64,000 bases of DNA from Batkoa obscura. Its lineage: Eukaryota > Entomophthoromycota > Entomophthoromycetes > Entomophthorales > Batkoaceae. The stretch covers positions 248,001 through 312,000 of the forward strand of contig JASVEC010000016.1 in assembly GCA_030770535.1 (NCBI GenBank), in the 5' to 3' direction. A program made the translations under genes and the position numbers. Below, in pieces: positions 24,037 through 35,189 of the stretch. Position 1 is the stretch's first letter; each line of letters starts with the position of its first letter. The notes beneath the pieces were generated by a model. That model searched no databases and was not told the origin of the DNA. It saw only the letters and a list, made by a program, of their open reading frames with translations.

Positions 24037-24816
24037 TCAACTTACATTATTAGATTCTTTAACTTGTAAAGCAAATCGTGTTCTTAATAAATCAAATGGA
24101 TACGTTAAAAAAGTTGCTAAAAAACCAGCAGAAGAACCAGATAGAAAATAAGTTAAGTTTTTATCATGTATTGATAACTAAATGATAAATGATTAGAATT
24201 AATTAATTAATCATATAATTATTAAATATAATATAATAATAATATAATAATATGATAATATAATACTTACTTTATTGATTGAAGTTTCTATTTTATTATA
24301 AAAGAAAAATTGGGAAGCTCCATAAAATACATATAAGTAAGATGCACTCCAATTACCTTTCCAAAAGGCCTAAAGATTATTATTATTATTATAAAAAAAG
24401 AGGATATTTTTTAAATTTACTTACTCTAATTCCTTCTTCTTTATAAATCGTTTGGAATGTACCTATAATACCTTTATATTTTATTGGTTTTAATTTTATT
24501 TTTTCAGTATCCCATAGTTTCGATTGAGATCTTTGTACCTAATTGAGTTGCTTTGTTATAAACTTCTAGTTAATTTATAAATATAACTAGTTTACTTGTA
24601 ATCGTATTTTTATTACATCTAAAGGTGAGATAACAAACCTATTAGATAAAGGGAAATGATAAAAATTAAAAAATGGAAATAGAAATAGAAAAACTAATTA
24701 TTTTATTTTCATTTTTATAAGTATAATTCTATTTACCTTGATATTAATCCAGCCACACCCCCACACATAGCATGGATACTCGGATTAGATTCTTTAGTTT
24801 TACTCATCTTAAACAT
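23380..24816 (-). CDS. Mitochondrial carrier, thiamine pyrophosphate carrier (TPC1) type
   Basis: Eight exons (24816-24737, 24638-24596, 24538-24425, 24369-24271, 24177-24046, 23964-23803, 23743-23633, 23568-23380) encode 309 aa. This is the standard size for the six-helix mitochondrial carrier family of the inner membrane. All three signature repeats are present: SPLDVIKIRLQ, YPFDLLRTRF and FPMDVLRKRLQ. Each is followed by the matching EGI(R/K/T) helix-turn (KEEGIRAFWKG, LEGIKGYYHG, HEGITAFYKG). The combination of KIRLQVQ and LLRTRF matches TPC1-type carriers, which bring thiamine pyrophosphate into the matrix for PDH and 2-oxoglutarate dehydrogenase. Substrate is inferred, not proven. A second in-frame ATG at 24807 is an alternative start. 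The fifth intron contains a TTA run at 24008-24036. Confidence 0.88.
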
Positions 24817-25585
24817 AAAACTCAATCTTTATTTGATTTTATATTGAATTTAATAATTGATATTTATATTAATATATTTGTTATTCAACCAATCATTTAA
24901 AGTTATAATTCTAATTACTGGAATTTATTTGGCAAATGATTTTTAAAGTTTCTAGTGAACCATTTCTATTGACTTTAAATTTATTAAGAAAATAAGAATA
25001 ACAAATAAAAATATAAGGACTTCTATTGGCTCAATAGAATCATCCCTTAGTGTACCTTTATCTATTTAAAAAACAATTAATTAGTCTCTATTTTCATAAT
25101 TATATTAACTAAAGATGACTACTATATTACTAAAATAAAAAAATAATATAAAATATTAAGAAAACCACAATTTATATTTAGTTTAATAAAAATATCATTT
25201 TATATATTTAATAAAATACTAGTTAAATAGTTAGTTTTATTAACTAGATTTTTAATAAACTTTCTATTCAACTTAAAATAGAAGTTTACCACCCGCTTAA
25301 TAGTTCCATTGAAATTAAAATTGCCCTTGAAACCAACTTTTATTAAATAACAAATTAAATTAAAGAATAAAATTCAAGGTAGCCAATAAAATTTGAATGT
25401 CTTTAAATCTCAACTCTCTAATCGGAAAATTTCAAAAAAGAGAATTGAGTAGTTAACAAAATAATTTCAAATTGAATTTTAACCTTATTAAAAAATTCAA
25501 TTACAAAAACATAACAAAACTTACAATCTTTATTTCTTTATTATTCAAATTTTTAATTAATTAATACGATTCTGTTTTTATATAT
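24817..25585. other. Divergent intergenic region
   Basis: It separates the carrier gene (minus) from the membrane protein gene (plus) and so should hold both promoters. It is AT-rich with no recognisable motif or RNA gene. Confidence 0.45.
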
Positions 25586-26500
25586 ATGGATGTAGATACG
25601 ATTACTCCAAATATGAATTCAACTAATTCGGAATTAACTTCCAATGATACTTTAAATGAAGGACCTTTACCTTTAACTACTCATCCATTACAATCTCAAC
25701 CATTCTATACGATAACACAAAACAGTAATAGTAGAAACAATATGCCCAATTATATAATTGAAACGTTACCGCCAAATCCATCCGTCTCACAAACCTTACC
25801 CATACGCAGTAGTTCCACTATTATCAATAAATTCTTGGATATTAACAAAGAAGAACGTATATTAAATCATAAAAATAGTTTTAGTAATTCGATTCATACT
25901 TCTATTTCTGATTTTAGTCAACATAGTAGTAATTTAAGCTTATTATCTACGGATGAATATAATACTAATATTAATGTTGCTATTGATCAATTTATTAATT
26001 TATCTATGGTATCTCCAGTCCCTTTTAAACCTAAAGATATTCGAGAAAAAGTTAGTCAAGGGTTTTTAAGAAAGCCAAATAAGTTGAAACTTAAGAAAGA
26101 TGAAAAATTAAATAGAGAAAACAGTATTTATTTTGATACAGATACTTCATTAAAAATACAACAAATACCAAAGAAAAGAGTATTGGTTGAAGAAGGTTTT
26201 TATTATCCTGATGTTACTAATGTCAATGATAAGAACCATCAAATGAATAACTATATGAAGCAAGATGTTAGTATTAAAGAAAAAATTGGTCAGTTAGCTA
26301 ATATTCCTTTTGGTGCTAAAATGTTTTGTGGAGGAGTTTTGTTTTTTCCATTATTTTATGTAGGTTCTTTTTATAAAATTCAACCTGGGGATAGAAATGA
26401 ATTACAATGGAGAGGATATAATAGAGTACTGGCTTGTTTTGTTACAGTTGTAATTACTGTGGCAATCGTATTGTTAGTCCATGGATTAACAGCGATATAA
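25586..26500 (+). CDS. Uncharacterised membrane protein with C-terminal helical hairpin
   Basis: A 304-aa intronless protein that I cannot assign. Residues 1-130 are low-complexity, rich in N, S, T and P, and probably disordered. A basic stretch KKRVLVEEGFYYPDV follows near 205-220. Two hydrophobic helices lie at the C-terminus, about 245-262 (FCGGVLFFPLFYVGSFY) and about 280-300 (ACFVTVVITVAIVLLVHGL), joined by a polar loop KIQPGDRNELQWRGYNR. The long N-terminal tail is therefore likely cytosolic with both helices in the membrane. The FPLFYVGSFY...RGYNR layout resembles small fungal proteins with an FPPLWLIGAF-type hairpin, but I cannot name a family. The start is the first ATG of a clean frame. 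Confidence 0.75.
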   Translation: MDVDTITPNMNSTNSELTSNDTLNEGPLPLTTHPLQSQPFYTITQNSNSRNNMPNYIIETLPPNPSVSQTLPIRSSSTIINKFLDINKEERILNHKNSFSNSIHTSISDFSQHSSNLSLLSTDEYNTNINVAIDQFINLSMVSPVPFKPKDIREKVSQGFLRKPNKLKLKKDEKLNRENSIYFDTDTSLKIQQIPKKRVLVEEGFYYPDVTNVNDKNHQMNNYMKQDVSIKEKIGQLANIPFGAKMFCGGVLFFPLFYVGSFYKIQPGDRNELQWRGYNRVLACFVTVVITVAIVLLVHGLTAI

Positions 26501-26752
26501 GGGTATAACAGGGACAAAAGATAAAATGCGATAAGATTTGGATAAAAAAGAAAATATTTAATTTAATAAGTTTAATTTTATTTTCTGGTTTAAAATAATT
26601 TAATTATTAGTGTATAAGTTTTAAAAAAAAACAAATTTAATAAAAACTTTTAAATTTTTTTAAAAATGTTTTTTGTTCATTTTGATTTTTTAATTCAACA
26701 CTTTAAAGTTTTATTCTGTTTTATCAGTTTATAAAGACAAAAGATTTCATAA

Positions 26753-27913
26753 ATGAATCCAGTAACTACGTCAATTAAACATATACAAACAGAGCAATTA
26801 CTCAAACGTAAAGCTCAATTAATAACCGAGTTTTTTGAGTTTGTACCATTACATTTTGTTGATGAAGTGATTAATTCTGTTAATGATAAAATGTATTTAT
26901 GCTTAAGTAAATTTGAAAACATATTATATGATACTATGTTAAATCCAAAAGATATTGAAGAGGTAAAATAAACTTAATAAAATAATAATAAAAGAGAAGT
27001 AAAACAAGTAATATTAAATACCATTCATTATTTTTAGTCTATGAATCAAATTGATACACTATTAGAAGGAGCAGTTGATACCACTTTTGATGTATTTGAA
27101 TTGTATTGTATCGATACTGTATTTAACTTTACTAAAGATGAGCCTATTTCTTTGCTTCATTACAATGTAATTTTAACTACTTTTACTATTATTAGTTTTT
27201 ACTTTAACTAATATTATCTATTACTTTAGGGTTTGGATTTCAATTTGACTGCTGAAGATGAAGAAAATTTAATAAAAGAAATAGAAGAAGAAAAGAAAAA
27301 ATTAGTTGAGGTAAATAATAATAATAAGAATAGCCAAAAAATAATACAAATTAAACTCTATCATTAGGCTAAATTAAAAAATATTAAACTAAAGATTATT
27401 CAACATCATATTGATCAATATGTAACTTTAGTAACTTATTATGCTTCAGCAGTTAATCAAATTTATTTGGAATTTTCAAAGAACTCAGGTAATTTCAATA
27501 TTATTTTATTAACGATTATTAATACACTTTAAAATTCATTCTTAATCTTATATTAGACTCACCAATCTCCGAATTAATTCAAACAATTATAACTGAATTT
27601 CTCATTATTAAAGCGGAACATCAGAAAACATCCAAATTGTTAAGACTGAATTATGAAAACTTACCTACTTTAAGAGACCTTTATTTACAAAAGACATTAA
27701 TTAGTACATTAACGGAAACATTACCAATGTACAAACAAAATCCATTTTCAAATTTTAGTATTGAATTGGAATTTAATAATATAAATAAAGGAAAGGACTG
27801 GAAGGTAAAATAATATTAGATTTATTAGATTTATTAATATTAGATATTAATTCTATTTTCTATTCTAGAGAATTCATCAAGTATTAGGATTAAGTAAAGA
27901 GGATAAAAATTAA
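26753..27913 (+). CDS. Kinetochore protein MIS12/MTW1
   Basis: Six exons (26753-26962, 27038-27166, 27230-27310, 27368-27488, 27557-27804, 27869-27913) encode 277 aa, close to yeast Mtw1 (289 aa). The N-terminal block LLKRKAQLITEFFEFVPLHF followed by VDEVINSVND is the Mis12 signature. A second block, DTLLEGAVDTTFDVFELYCI and then LLHYNGLDFNLT, also matches. The rest is mostly helical with a coiled coil around EEENL...EEEKKKLVEAK (about 125-160). Mis12 is part of the four-protein Mis12/MIND complex that ties inner centromere chromatin to the Ndc80 microtubule-binding complex. Together with the Bub1-like kinase at 1-3 kb it is the second kinetochore gene here, though unlinked. Confidence 0.9.
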
Positions 27914-28192
27914 ACCTAATTTATTAATGAAACTTATTTAATGAGAGAGTGAAAGAAATGGTATATGTGTTTATTTTTCATTGATTAATACTGAATATAA
28001 TTATTGAGATGAATAATTAAATGAAGTAAAGTATATTTAATTGTAAAATAATTTATTTGAGTTTTATTTATTTATTCATTTTTAATTTTTATCTTATACT
28101 TTATATTTTTAAAATATTATTAGACTAAATGGGACTGTCAAATATTTTTAACAAAACTTATAATATAAGATATGAAATCACTTTAATTAACA
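27914..28192. other. Intergenic between MIS12 and RBM48
   Basis: 3' flank of MIS12. AT-rich, nothing recognised before MITE copy H. Confidence 0.4.
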
Positions 28193-28298
28193 TATGGGGA
28201 TGTATTTTTGTGTTTAAGAGTTTTACTAACAAATTTTCCGCTTAAATAGTGCTTAAAATAATGGAAGAAATAATGAAGTCAAAAAAAACACTCCCATA
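28193..28298 (+). mobile_element. MITE copy H (TATGGGGATG family)
   Basis: About 106 bp, well preserved: TATGGGGATGTATTTTTGTG at the left and AAAAAACACTCCCATA at the right, with TTTTACTAACAAATTTTCCGC inside. It lies 43 bp from the 3' end of the RBM48 gene. Confidence 0.85.
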
Positions 28299-28340
28299 TA
28301 TTAATACTTTATTATTTAACTACATAAATACACCATGATC

Positions 28341-28998
28341 TTAGTCTATGTTTCCTTTTATTTTCCTTTTGACCATTTCCATTCTATCTAATAATTTTAA
28401 CTTCGTGTCTTCTATTGTTTCATATTGTGGCGCATAACTAACCCACAATGGCTGACTATAAAATATAGCATCATCTAACTTATTTTTAGCTAATCTAATA
28501 ATCACCATCATTAATATACAATAAGTTATGAACTCTATAAAATAAGTAATTTACCTAGCTTGTTCAAAAGTTTCATATTTGAACCAAAACATTTCAGTAA
28601 AAGGTTCCATATCGGGGAGAGTTAGTTGACACCAACTGGAAGTAATTTGATTAGTATTCATTATAATTATTAATCTATTATTGTTAATTAAAGTACAATT
28701 AATATTAAAACTTACTCAATAATATTACCATATTGTTGTAATAATTGTAATAGTTCTTCAACAACTCCAAGTTTTGGTACATTAGTTATCAGTAAATATC
28801 TTAATTTATTGAAATTGTCATTTAAATTTGATAATTTAGTAATTTTAATTTTTACCTTGATTCATCATTAATAGTATATGCTCTTATTAACTTTGGTTGG
28901 TCCTGCTTTTTATATCTTTTTAAAATTATAGCTGAATTGTTAGTTAATAAATGACTTGAACCGGTTCTATTGATTCTTTTACCTGGATTTAAGTCCAT
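28341..28998 (-). CDS. RBM48-like RNA-binding protein (minor spliceosome factor)
   Basis: Four exons (28998-28856, 28799-28716, 28635-28555, 28494-28341) encode 153 aa. One RRM fills residues about 48-125: SRYLLITNVPKLGVVEELLQ for the first strand and helix, and EMFWFKYETFEQARLAKNKL for strand 3 and helix 2. It is followed by the RBM48-specific tail WVSYAPQYETIEDTKLKLLDR, which matches the human RBM48 pattern of CYAPEFETVEETRQKL. The preceding RAYTINDESRYLL matches KVYTVNxESRYLL. In animals and plants RBM48, with ARMC7, is a component of the U12-type (minor) spliceosome and caps the U6atac RNA. Most Dikarya lack it. None of the introns I resolved in this window is U12-type. Confidence 0.85.
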
Positions 28999-29351
28999 GA
29001 TTCTATTACTAATTAATAGTTAGTTTAATATCATTGTGATTGTTTTAAATTAATACTTTAGATAGAACTCTGTTTGATTTTTCAAAGCTGAAATGAATGA
29101 CCAATTTATAAACTTTAAACAACAAATATAAAACAAATATTAATTTGATATCCTTTTTATTATTATTTACTAAAACAACTTTAACGATTATAATAAGTGA
29201 CAGTTTATAATTAACAAAATTTCAAGTTCCTAAATTAACAAGAATCCCATAAAATTCTCCTTTGGATTTCTATCAATAATATTAATTTAACAAAAATTAA
29301 TCTAACAAAAAAAATAACTTTGATTTTATAATTCAAAAAAAAAGTTAAAAA
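28999..29351. promoter_or_regulatory. Shared divergent promoter region, RBM48 and eIF3m
   Basis: 353 bp between two divergently transcribed start codons. It is AT-rich with no specific motif I can name. Function is inferred from position only. Confidence 0.35.
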
Positions 29352-30849
29352 ATGGATCCATTAAATACTGTATTTGTAGAAGGAACAAAAGAAGATCAGG
29401 TATTATAATTGCCTTTCAATATACGTCCTACTACCAACCCTCGTCATTACCCTTTTATTAACCTATTTTTATAGGCTTTAGAGTTTGCCACACTTATTGA
29501 CCAACTTAAAGAAGTAACTGAAGATAGTGAAATTAGCTTAACTTCCACTACAAAAAGTTTAATTTCAAGTGAAAATTGGTCTGAAATTTATACAAAATTT
29601 GCTTTCGAAACCGCTACTTTATTAAATGTAGAATCTCATAGTAAGGATATTATTATTATTATTTAACTTTTTTTATTATTATTATTAGATATTGTAGCTG
29701 CTTTCAATTTATTATTATCACAAATTAAGTTAGCAGATAGTAGTATATTAGCTGAATTAATTCAAAATGTAGTTAACTCATTAATTGAATCTTCTCATGA
29801 GAATGGGTATTCTAAATTAGCCATGTAAGTAGATAGATTCGTTATACAAATGCTTAAAAAAAAACTAAACTTTTATTTCTAAATAGGTTAGAAATCCTTT
29901 ACAATTCCATCGAAAAGAACAATACTTTGCGTTGTACTGCTTTTGAAGGAATAATTAAATTATCAGCAAAACACAAAATTGTTAAAAGTTTGACACCTTC
30001 TTTATCAAGTATTAAAACTTGGGTCCATCAATGGGGTATTGATGCTACCCGTTCTAGGGCTTTTTATTTGTTACTTTCAAACACTCTTAAGGATTTTGAT
30101 TATAGGTAAGAGATTTATTTACTATTTCGATAATTTATTTATTTCGATTTTTAAAAAATAGAAAAGAAGCATTTGAATTTTTATTATGTTACTTATATAC
30201 TTTTGAAACCGAAACTGAAGTAACTGAAGAAATATTAAAAATTGGAGAACTCGGAATAGTTGAAGCTTTACAAATACCTGAAGTATTAAACTTTGAATCC
30301 TTATTATTATCTCAACCCATCAAAAAATTGAATGGAAGTCCATTATATCAATTAGCTGAAATTTTTTTATCTAAAGACGTGGCTAGTTATAAAGAATTTA
30401 TCTCCAATCATCAAGATTTAGTTTCCACCCATCAATTAGATCAAGATAGTTTATTGAACAAAATTAGAGTACTTACTGTAGCTTCTTTAGGAACTCAACA
30501 TTTAGGTCAACCTATTGCTTATTCCAAATTGGCTGATTGTATGTTTATTGAAAAATTAGAAGGATATGAAACTGAAATTGAAATTTATATAATTGATGTT
30601 ATTCGTGCAGGATTAATTGAAGCTAAACTGAATCAATTAGAAGCTAGTGTAACTATTACTCGTTCTACTTATCGTCAATTTGAACAAGATCATTGGAATA
30701 AGTTACTTTTAGAATTGAGTAATTGGAAAGTTTCTTTAGAGCATGTGATTAAAACTGTGAATAATGCAACTAGTAATATCAATTCCACTTTAAATCAACG
30801 TACTTTGAATGAACAAACTGAAACAAATGCAGTTACTGAATCTTCTTAA
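29352..30849 (+). CDS. Translation initiation factor eIF3 subunit m
   Basis: Five exons (29352-29399, 29475-29640, 29689-29824, 29887-30105, 30162-30849) encode 418 aa. The C-terminal PCI region carries the eIF3m pattern: LLNKIRVLTVASLG, then IAYSKLADCM, then EIEIYIIDVIRAGLIEAKLN and VTITRSTYRQFEQDHWNKL. The N-terminal part is all-helical (TPR-like), as expected of PCI subunits. eIF3m helps form the PCI/MPN octamer core of eIF3 on the 40S ribosome. It is present in fission yeast and animals but missing from Saccharomyces. The tail (from about 395) is rich in N, Q and T and probably disordered. The first exon is only 16 codons. Confidence 0.92.
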
Positions 30850-31227
30850 TAGTGTGAGATGAGAATTTATAAAATAAAAATTGGGTAGATAGGATATATT
30901 AAAATGAAACTAAGATTAATATACCTTTTATAATTATTTTATTTGATATATTTTGAATTTAAGTAAATACACAAAATTCTAAAAAAGTTGCTATTTTAAT
31001 ATATTAAACTTATTAAATTATGTTTTATAATTTAATATAAATCTTTTTTATTTTGCATACTATCATTAATGCTAAACGTTATTTTATTATGATAATGATA
31101 TTATAATATAAAAAATGATAAAAAATAATGAAAATAATAATAATAGATAATAAATTCAATAATCATGTCTAATTTAATAACTTATAACAATAACTTAAAA
31201 TATTACTAAATGACTTTATTGTTATAA
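30850..31227. other. Convergent intergenic region
   Basis: Between the 3' ends of eIF3m and ERV46. AT-rich with ATA/ATT-rich low complexity around 31.08-31.16 kb. No feature recognised. Confidence 0.45.
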
Positions 31228-32728
31228 TTAAGAAGCTTTCCCTAATTCCATTTTCTTTTGCATTGAACGTTGAGCATTGTAAAGAGCAGAATCAATAATA
31301 CCAGCAATAGTTAAAATACCACCCACAATAGCACATAAAGAAGTAAGAAATGAAGTAAATGTTTTTTTGGTCTCATAAGCACTTACTAACATAGGAGAAA
31401 TTTCAAATTTAAAAAATACACCTAAATTAATTCAATTAATATTCTTTTTCTATCTTTTTAATGTATTAACATATCAAAAATTACCAGGTATTCCAGCAGT
31501 ATCTTCTCCACTCATATCTTCTTCATGTTGTGTTACTGAATATTGATTTGTTTCAATTTTTCTTCCATCGTAATAATTTAAATGAGTAGCTACTACATTT
31601 AAAAAGTATTGAAATTTTATTGGACCTTTTAAATGTTTAGGTAAATAAATAAAATTATTTTATATAAGTTTTTCTTACCAATTTCTCTTTTGTTAACTTC
31701 CCCATCCAATGGATTTTTAACATCATTAATCAATTCACCAAAAGATAATTGATTAATAGTATGTGAATAATCATAAGCTGAAGAACCATATGTACTGTGC
31801 ATATGCATACCCATAAAATTAAAAGATTCTCCTAAGGCAATATGAAATATACCTGGTATTTTTTTAACTTTAAGTTCTCCATGAATATTACATCCTTCCC
31901 CTTGTTGTTGTTTCATTTTAGATGTAATGCCTTCAAATACACACTTAAATAAAATTAATCATTAAATTAGATTTTGATTAAAATTGAAATTTTATACAAC
32001 TTACTTGCTCAAAATCTTCAAATTTAGTCATTTCCCATCCTTTTTTAGTATAAGCGGATTTAATCTCATCACATGTATTACAGCACTGTTTTTCACTACC
32101 AGCTCCATAACAAGAACCACAATAATCGGGGCCTCTTTTTTTAGTAACTGCATCTTTTTGTACATCTGAATTTGATTTATCTGAGTTGATATCTTTTTAC
32201 ATAAATTTAATATTCCAAAGAAAAAAAGGAACAAATTTAAAAAATTACCAAAAGCTTCTTTGTCTACTTCTTTACCCTCCTTATCTAAACGTACTTTATA
32301 AATATTCGATTCAAGATTGGTTTGATATTCCCCATTCGCTTGAACGGAGTCTAATGATAATACTATAAAAAATAGATATTAGTATAATATAAATAATAGC
32401 CTATTCACTTACAATAACAAGGTACCCTTGGAAAAGTAATATTAAAATGAATGGGTAATGTTTTTGTACGAGATTTATCTACAGATAACTCCCATTTCCA
32501 AGTAAGTGTATTATAGTCAATAAACTCATATAATGATAAAAGCACAATAATACCAAAGGATAATAAAGTAACTGGAGATATTGATTAGTATTTTAACTTT
32601 TTGTTTTTATTTTAAACTAATAATCACTTACCTGTACCACCAGTACTTGTCTTTATACGAAAATCATCTAATGTTTTAGCATAAGCATCAAAGCTACTTA
32701 ATCCCCTAAACTTTGTTCGAGTTCCCAT
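31228..32728 (-). CDS. ERV46/ERGIC3 COPII vesicle cargo receptor subunit
   Basis: Seven exons (32728-32632, 32571-32413, 32362-32249, 32192-32005, 31943-31679, 31625-31485, 31421-31228) encode 385 aa, the usual size. The N-terminal cytosolic stretch GLSSFDAYAKTLDDFRIKTS matches the Erv46 start (D-AF-KT-eDf). A membrane helix at about 33-52 and another near 345-370 (SLCAIVGGILTIAGIIDS) leave a large lumenal domain. That domain holds the cysteine cluster DYCGSCYGAG...QCCNTCDE and the GCNIHG and NFMGMHMHSTYG motifs. Erv46 pairs with Erv41 and cycles between ER and Golgi, returning escaped ER proteins. The C-terminus is KKMELGKAS, with basic residues near the end instead of a clean KKxx signal. 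Confidence 0.93.
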
Positions 32729-33276
32729 TTTCTTTTAAATGAATACTTTATTTGAAGTAACAGAACAGTTGAAATCAATTGTTTTTATAATTTTTAAAAT
32801 CTTGTTAATTATTTTAAGTTAATTGTTTAATAAACCAATCAATAGTATTTACGTAAATCTTGTGACTATTATAGATTAGATCAGGTTGAGGTTATGTTCA
32901 ATTGTGGAGTCAAATAACAGATTTGCTTTATTATATGAAATCAATAAATCAAATAAGAACTAATATATAATATTATGAAATATAGATAATTATTCAGCAT
33001 GATTATCAAAAATAAGAATTAGAACTAGAATAACAAACTATTTGAAAATTTATTTAATAAATGTACAATATAATTAAATCCGAATTACAGTTCATGTATT
33101 TAATATAATCAAAAATGTTTTTTAAATAAACAATTAATAGTCCGATAAATAATTACCATCCATTAATTTTGGACTATTTGAAAAAGGAACATATTGATTT
33201 TGAATAAAAATTAATGTCAATATACACGAATAGAATTAGTATATACTCAAAAGGTTAAAAATACTGTTTTATTAAT
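32729..33276. other. Intergenic, no gene seen
   Basis: Upstream of ERV46 and downstream of CDC4. AT-rich, stop-dense in every frame, no repeat or RNA recognised. Confidence 0.5.
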
Positions 33277-33924
33277 TTAAGAATTAAGAAGCATTTTAAC
33301 AAAATCTAAAAATTTGCATTAAAATAAAAATAAAAAACATTGATGAGAAAACTACCTTCATAGTTAATATGACCTTCTTTTGTAACCTCTACGCCCTTTA
33401 GAAGTTCATCAACTTCAGCGTCGGTAAGTTTATCACCCAATGAAGTAAGAACTAAAAAAACATAAGCTAAAATATTCCAAAAAAAGAAACTCTATTACCA
33501 TATCTAAGCTCACCAACAGAAATAAAACCGGTACGATCTTTATCAAACACTTGAAAAGCTTGAACAAAGTCTTCGACTTCACCAGCCGGTTTAAAACCAC
33601 CAGGTCTTTGTAAAATAGTTAAAAATGTTTCAAAATCAACCATACCACTGTTATCTGGTAAACCAGTAATAATTTCTCTAAGCTCAGATTCGGTTGGATT
33701 TTGGCATAAAGCACGTAAAAGTTCTCCTACTGAAGAGGTGGAAATGGTCCCATTTCCTGTTTTATCAAATAATGAAAAGGCTTCGCGGATTTCTACAATT
33801 GAATTAGCTTCTTAACTTTTTAATCCTCTCTTTTTAATTTACCTCCTATATGTTCTTCGCTTAAATTGGCCTATTCGTTTATATTAGGTTTAAATCAAAG
33901 GTTATGTATAACTAAATTTACCAT
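33277..33924 (-). CDS. Essential myosin light chain CDC4/MLC1 type
   Basis: Five exons (33924-33922, 33870-33843, 33807-33499, 33451-33356, 33305-33277) encode 154 aa. The first exon is the ATG alone: GT follows directly, and splicing to GCCAATTTAAGC gives MANLSEEHIGANS. The body matches fission yeast Cdc4 closely: REAFSLFDKTGNGTI, LLRALCQNPTESEL, QRPGGFKPAGEVEDFVQAFQ, FDKDRTGFISVGELRYVLTSLGDKL and VDELLKGVEV. It has four EF-hand folds, most lacking full calcium ligands, as in light chains. Cdc4 binds the IQ motifs of type II and V myosins and is needed for the contractile ring. An intron right after the ATG is a recurring feature in fungal calmodulin-family genes. It is divergent from the heme lyase gene (296 bp). 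Confidence 0.93.
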
Positions 33925-34220
33925 TTTTTAATAAATATTAAAAAGATAACTCAAGTAATTTAGTTCTAAAGTTTATTGTTGGGGAAAAAATAGGTGGACA
34001 AATTACAATCGATTTCATTGGATACTTGAATATGCTTCGAAAAATAGGGAACTCTTGTTTTCTAAATTTATGACTTAAGAATTAATATCAAAACAGCAGT
34101 AGATAATTGGATGCATCACAGCTGAGCATTAAAATGGTTGGTTTAAATAGTGAAAATAAATTTGAGTTTGATCTTATCTTTGATCAAGAAATCAAAAAAT
34201 TTAGATATAAAAGAATAAAG

Positions 34221-35007
34221 ATGAGTACACCACCACCAGCCTGTCCAATGCATAAAAAGGAAGAAACTAAAAATGTAGATGCATCAAAATGCCCCATGTC
34301 AAAAGCCGAATTAGGAATGAACCCTGCTAATAATATGCCTTATTTACCTAATAGAAGACTCAATGAAAATGAAGAAAAATTATCAACAGAAAGAGAAATA
34401 TCAAGTATCCCAATGAGTGTAGAAGGAAATAACGGAAACATCAATCGTTGGGAATACCCTTCACCACAACAATTTTATAACGCTTTATTAAGAAAGGGTA
34501 TGGAAACTCCAGTTGAACATATTGATACTATGGTTGATATACATAACTTTTTAAACGAAGGGGCTTGGAATGAAGTGTTGAAATGGGAGAAACTAAGTAA
34601 CTGGTAACACTAATTTACTTATTGATTATAATATTTTTATGTGGCATTTTTTAGTGACTGTTCAGATCCTAAGCTATTAAGGTTTAGTGGTAGACCGAAA
34701 GAAATGTCACCAAAAGCTTGGTTTTATACCACTTTCTTTGGGTACTTACTATGCTTACTTATAAAATATAGTAGCTAATTTTTTTAGTGCTCCAAAACCA
34801 TTTGATAGACATGATTGGATTGTAGATAGATGTGGTAAAGAAGTTAGATATGTAATCGATTATTATGCAGGAGATGAAAACCCACATGAAGATGCCCCAG
34901 AGTTTGTTTTAGATGTTCGCCCAGCCATTGACTCCCTTGGTGCCATTAAATCTAGATTGGCTGTAGCTTTTACTGAATTTTTTCAGAGATTTAATAATTC
35001 TTCATAG
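34221..35007 (+). CDS. Holocytochrome c synthase (cytochrome c heme lyase)
   Basis: Three exons (34221-34603, 34655-34741, 34788-35007) encode 229 aa. The enzyme joins heme covalently to apocytochrome c in the mitochondrial intermembrane space. Two CP heme-regulatory motifs lie near the N-terminus (CPMH at C8 and CPMS at C24). The conserved core follows: [39 protein letters not shown] (with the heme-ligand histidine), [41 protein letters not shown] and the C-terminal [10 protein letters not shown]. The frame is open upstream of 34221, but the ATG at [11 protein letters not shown] fits the family N-terminus. A further in-frame ATG at 34134 would add 29 residues. Stop is TAG. Confidence 0.95.
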
Positions 35008-35189
35008 AGCACTTATTTTTATAGATTAAAGTAGTTATTATTATTATTGATTGGTAATTATAAATAAATTTGAATCACAATCACAGCCTTTAATAGCAAT
35101 ATCATGAAGTGTATTCCTATTTAGATTAAAATAATTTATTAGCTTAGAATGTACAATAATTTTTTTAAATTTTATTTCAACATTAATAG

